Assembly (NCBI GenBank): GCA_905221605.1
Contig: CAJNDS010000635.1
Span: 860,243-924,242 of the forward strand
Direction of reading: 5' to 3'
Length of the DNA stretch: 64,000 nt
Origin: Symbiodinium natans
Taxonomy: Eukaryota > Sar > Dinophyceae > Suessiales > Symbiodiniaceae
Shown here one piece after another: positions 60,552 to 64,000 of the stretch. Below the pieces are notes generated by a model. The model ran no database searches and was not told the DNA's origin. It was given only the letters and a program-made list of their open reading frames with translations. Numbering within the stretch: position 1 is the stretch's first letter; every line of letters begins with the position of its first letter. A program made the position numbers and the translations under genes.

Positions 60552-62620
60552 GTGTGGAGACTCGCACTGCGGCTGTGTTGATGATCCGCTTCTTGGATGC
60601 GAGCGGGAACCTCATCCCGTCCAGCATGGACACGGCCGAGGACCGTCAGTAAGCGTTTAGAGAGGTGTCACTACTTCGGTCCCGGAATCCTAGCATTCAA
60701 GATTGCACGACAAAACATAGGATTTAACGACCTAGCTGCCGCGTGGTACTGAAACATGCGCAAATCCGGTTGGAGCAGTTTGAGGGTTTTGCAAGAGGAG
60801 CGCAAGAGCTTCGCCATTGGAGTGAACAATTCCCTGTACCTGAGCCAGCTATTGCGCAAAGTCGTCTGAAGTTTCGTGTGTGTAAGGGGGATCGTGACAG
60901 TGTGAAAGTCCCACAAAGGTACGGTATCTTCGACCACGCGAGCCGAAAGACAAATGCAGGGACCTGGCACGACTGCTCCTATGGCAAGCTTCAGTTGCAG
61001 TTCGACACGGACCAAGCCGAGAATGACTTGGCCAGTGATGTTCCTGGAGAAGGCGCCGACATCTTCTATGCCGATGTGCCAATCGTGTGTGACACTGCCA
61101 CCGATTCCAACTGCCCGAGCAACTATGACTCTACAAGCAGCTGCTCAAGCAGCGAGTACTACGGCTGGCCAAGGTACGCCTTCAAGAGTCGGCCAGAGCT
61201 TGTGAAGTCAAACTGGCAACATTGGGTCGTGATCTTTCCCCGGGATATCGTCAACTGCAACTTTGTTGGCTTGGGCAATGTTGGCTGCTCCTCCAGCTAT
61301 TGTTATTCATGGATTCCTCATGACTACTCCACAAAGATTCAAGACTACACACATGAGCTCGGCCACAACCTCGGACTAGCACATGCTGGCATCGTTGGCG
61401 GCTCTGAATATGGTGACTACAGCTGCGCAATGGGCTATTGCTGCTCAGTGCGCTGCTACAACGCACCGCATGCTTACGAGCTGGGATGGATCACACCATC
61501 GCTTGAGCTCAACGATGCCAACTTTCCAAGCATTCTAACAGGTGTGCCGCTACGGTCCATGTCTTTGCACAGCGATGGGGCCATCTCGATTACGGTGGAT
61601 TGGGTCTCGCCAGCCGTGGTATACTGGGTCCAGTTGAAGACAGCGCACCACTACGACACATACATGAAGTCGGCGTGGCGCAACAATGTGCAAATCAAGC
61701 AATGGAACAAGGGAGGTTATGAAATTAGCTGGCACCTGAAGACCTTGGTGGAGGGTGAGAATTGGACATCAGATGATGGCGAAGTGACTGTGAGTGTGGA
61801 GAGCATTGATACCATCACAACCATGACAGCACTCCTCACCCTCAGCCGGGCAACAGCTGCCACAACAACGACTACCGCCCCTCCCACAACAACGACAACC
61901 GCCCCTCCCACAACAACGACAACCGCCGCTCCCACAACAACGACAACAGCTCCTCCCACAACAACGACAACAGCTCCTCCCACAACAACGACTTCCACCC
62001 CTCCCACAACAACGACTACGGCCCCTCCCACAACAACGACTACGGCCCCTCCCACAACAACGACTACCACCAGCACCACTACGACCACGACCACCACCGT
62101 CAGCACCAGCACTACTACAGTTGATCTGTGTGCTGGTGTGACATGCCAGGCAAGTGACGCCTGCCACAGTGCAGGGGTCTGCAATCCTGCGACTGGGCTG
62201 TGCTCAAATCCTCCCAAGCCTGATGGGACCAGCTGCGAGGCTAGTGGCCCATGTGACATTGCCACATGTCAATCGGGGCAGTGTACAGTGACTTCACAGG
62301 AACCAGACTGCTGCGGCAACTCTTTGTGTGAAGCAGGGGAAGACTGCAATTCCTGCAGTTCTGACTGTGAAAGTAAGACCGGAGGGGGGCCTCTGTGTGG
62401 CAACGGCATTTGCGAGACTGCCGATGGTGAAGACTGCCGCAACTGCCCTGCGGACTGCGCCGGCCGGACCAACGGAAAGAAATCCCGCAGGTACTGCTGT
62501 GGCAGAGACGTCTCATGCTCTGACTCTCGGTGCTCTGCAAGTCCGTCCCCGAGCTATCATTGGCACAAGTTTGGGAGTGTAGCAGTGTCGAACTTGAGGC
62601 TAATGAGAAGCGGCTACTAG
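60552..62620 (+). CDS. Gametolysin-type (peptidase M11) zinc metallopeptidase, 3' two exons
   Basis: Gametolysin-like enzymes degrade extracellular-matrix or wall proteins in algae and are usually secreted. Exon 60552-60648 (AAVLMIRFLDASGNLIPSSM) joins through a GT-AG intron (60649-60918) to 60919-62620. The large exon has DCSYGKL, then the zinc site HELGHNLGLAHA at about 61352-61387, then the Met-turn-like CAMGYC and CYNAPHAYELGW. A beta-rich stretch follows, then a Thr/Pro repeat linker (about 61855-62120), then Cys-rich modules with repeated CGN.(L/I)CE..(G/D)GE.C..C..DC patterns, and a basic end before a TAG. The upstream exons carrying the signal peptide were not found. Catalysis and secretion are inferred from the family. 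Confidence 0.88.
61860..62075 (+). repeat. 24-bp coding repeat, Thr/Pro linker of the M11 peptidase
   Basis: Nine consecutive 24-bp units of the CACAACAACGAC...CC type, the last one diverged, encode Thr-Thr-Thr-Thr-Thr-Ala-Pro-Pro or close variants. The repeats stay in frame. Such linkers are often heavily O-glycosylated. Confidence 0.95.
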
Positions 62621-64000
62621 TAGCCTGTTCTTGATGACCGCAAAAGCAAGTAATTGTTTGGTTCATGTCATCCGCAAATTTTCCTCTGGCATCGTCATCC
62701 TTGATCAGAATTTTCTGGTGCGATCAGGAGGGAGGATCCGATATCTCTGAGCCACCATGATGTTGAGGATGACGTTGCTGTAGGAAAGTTCTGATGCTGG
62801 ACTGCCCAACACTGCACCCTGAAATCTTTACATCTGGGTTTTGGAGACATTGTGAGAAGCCATGACCTTGACAAACCCGACAACTCCCAGTGCAAAGAGC
62901 TCGAATTCAAGTGCTTCGAACCCGCAGAGCCGCGACCACCACAGGTTCAGTTGCGCAGCGACCCCGACACCAACCGAGACGAGCTGCTGTGGCATCCCTG
63001 CTCAAAGAGTTCTCCAAACCGCGAGGAATATCTTGCGAGTATAGGCGTTTCAGCTTAGAGGTTTCGGTAAGCCAGGAGTTGTGGGGGAAAATGATTGAAT
63101 TTTCGTGTCCTACAGTAGGACTACCCAGACAGGCCCTCAGGAAGTCCTTTCTGGCAGGAATCAAGCTTGAAGCCCTAGCCTTTCACAGAAACGGTTCCAT
63201 CATGCGCTTTCAATATTATGATATCATCCTCAAGCCAAGGCGATGGAGTCTGCCATCCCAGCCTTGAAACTGGCACATGCAGCATCGACTGCCCATAGGG
63301 CCGCAGGGCCCGTAAAGCCATCGGATCTCCCATGCTTACAGGACAGCTTCTGGGAGCCCATGGCATGTTAGAACTGTTTCGCGTAATTCTGCTGGATGGC
63401 CCCCATGCTTTTTTTAACAGAGCAGGGGTTCTTCGGCTGCCGAGGATATACCGGCACATTTTCAAAGACTGAAACTTGATATTTTCTTATGGTGCTTGAC
63501 CACAAGCTGTGAGCACCTAGGGACTCGGGAGATAGTCTTAAGCTTGCATGAAACTCGATGGAGCCTTTCTGGTCTGGGCAGTTGCAATAAGCAGGCAATT
63601 GCATTAAGCGTGCGCGAGAAAAGGAGCAACAACAACACACAAGATCTCGAGATATGAGGAGATGATCAGTATGCTCAAGAAAAAGAGAATCCCAATTATT
63701 GAGAAAAACATATGGACGATTTTGCAATAAATGAAGGCGTTACCGTTGAGCGTTCAATGGGGGGAAGCGGGTTTGTAATGTAGCACGCTGCGCAAATATG
63801 GCGCAAGTGACGTAATCATCATGAGAAACGCGAGAGAACTCGCTGGATCGAGTAAAGTCTAAGCGTTTAATACGGGCGATTCTCATCATGACAAACGCGG
63901 GAGATCGCGCTGGGTCAAGCAGAATCTTCAATCAGCTAGCTCGACAATCACGGGACAATGCGTTGGGTCGGGCAGAATGCTATAAAGTGCACAAGCGACT
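62621..64000. other. No assignable gene; imperfect repeat near the end
   Basis: A + frame at 62852-63058 (KPDNSQCKELEFKCFEPAEP) is coding-like but unrecognised. From about 63800 to 63985 the phrase CATCATGA(G/C)AAACGCG(A/G)GAGA...GCTGG(A/G)TC(G/A)AG recurs two to three times with changes, an imperfect direct repeat. Confidence 0.4.

Overview
The window looks like nuclear DNA of a dinoflagellate, most likely Symbiodiniaceae-like. The evidence is: (a) the recognisable proteins are eukaryotic or algal and are split into many short exons by introns of about 60-300 bp; (b) most of the introns I could place by protein homology begin with GC or GA instead of GT and end AG|G, a known dinoflagellate habit; (c) there are tracts of the TTTAGGG telomere-type repeat; (d) every confidently identified gene lies on the + strand, as in the unidirectional gene blocks of this group. 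I inferred exon joins by matching the continuity of known protein families by eye. No alignment or transcript was available.

Layout. 1-2.6 kb: nothing assignable. 2.7-5.3 kb: Pro/Ala/Glu-rich exons, one of them duplicated. 6.7-11.2 kb: a Pumilio/PUF-type RNA-binding protein, probably ending in a Gln/His-rich tail with an RGG. 12.2-13.6 kb: a sperm-tail PG-rich (STPGR/SHIPPO-like) repeat protein. 16.9-19.4 kb: exons of unrecognised, partly coiled-coil proteins. 20-24 kb: mostly repeats, including a strongly G-rich block. 24.3-27.9 kb: a five-exon fusion of a pyridine-nucleotide oxidoreductase with selenophosphate synthetase (SelD). 28.6-30.1 kb: interstitial telomere-like DNA. 32.4-37.3 kb: a 381-bp satellite array interrupted by the 3' end of a LINE-like retroelement. 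37.4-43.7 kb: nothing assignable. 43.8-45.1 kb: an unknown gene.

46.7-50.8 kb holds the most interesting feature: a tocopherol methyltransferase gene (six exons traced) followed directly, in the same orientation, by a homogentisate prenyltransferase gene (thirteen exons traced). These are two steps of vitamin E (or plastoquinone) synthesis lying side by side in a eukaryotic genome. 53.2-55.9 kb: a TBC-domain Rab GTPase-activating protein. 57.8-58.2 kb: an unknown coiled-coil-like gene. 60.5-62.6 kb: a gametolysin-type (M11) zinc metallopeptidase with a Thr/Pro repeat linker and a Cys-rich tail.

The prenyltransferase joins homogentisate to a prenyl chain, and the methyltransferase methylates the resulting quinol or tocopherol ring, so the pair could act in one plastid pathway. 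The other genes show no shared pathway. Gene starts (5' exons) are often unresolved because dinoflagellate first exons are short and the splice sites are degenerate.
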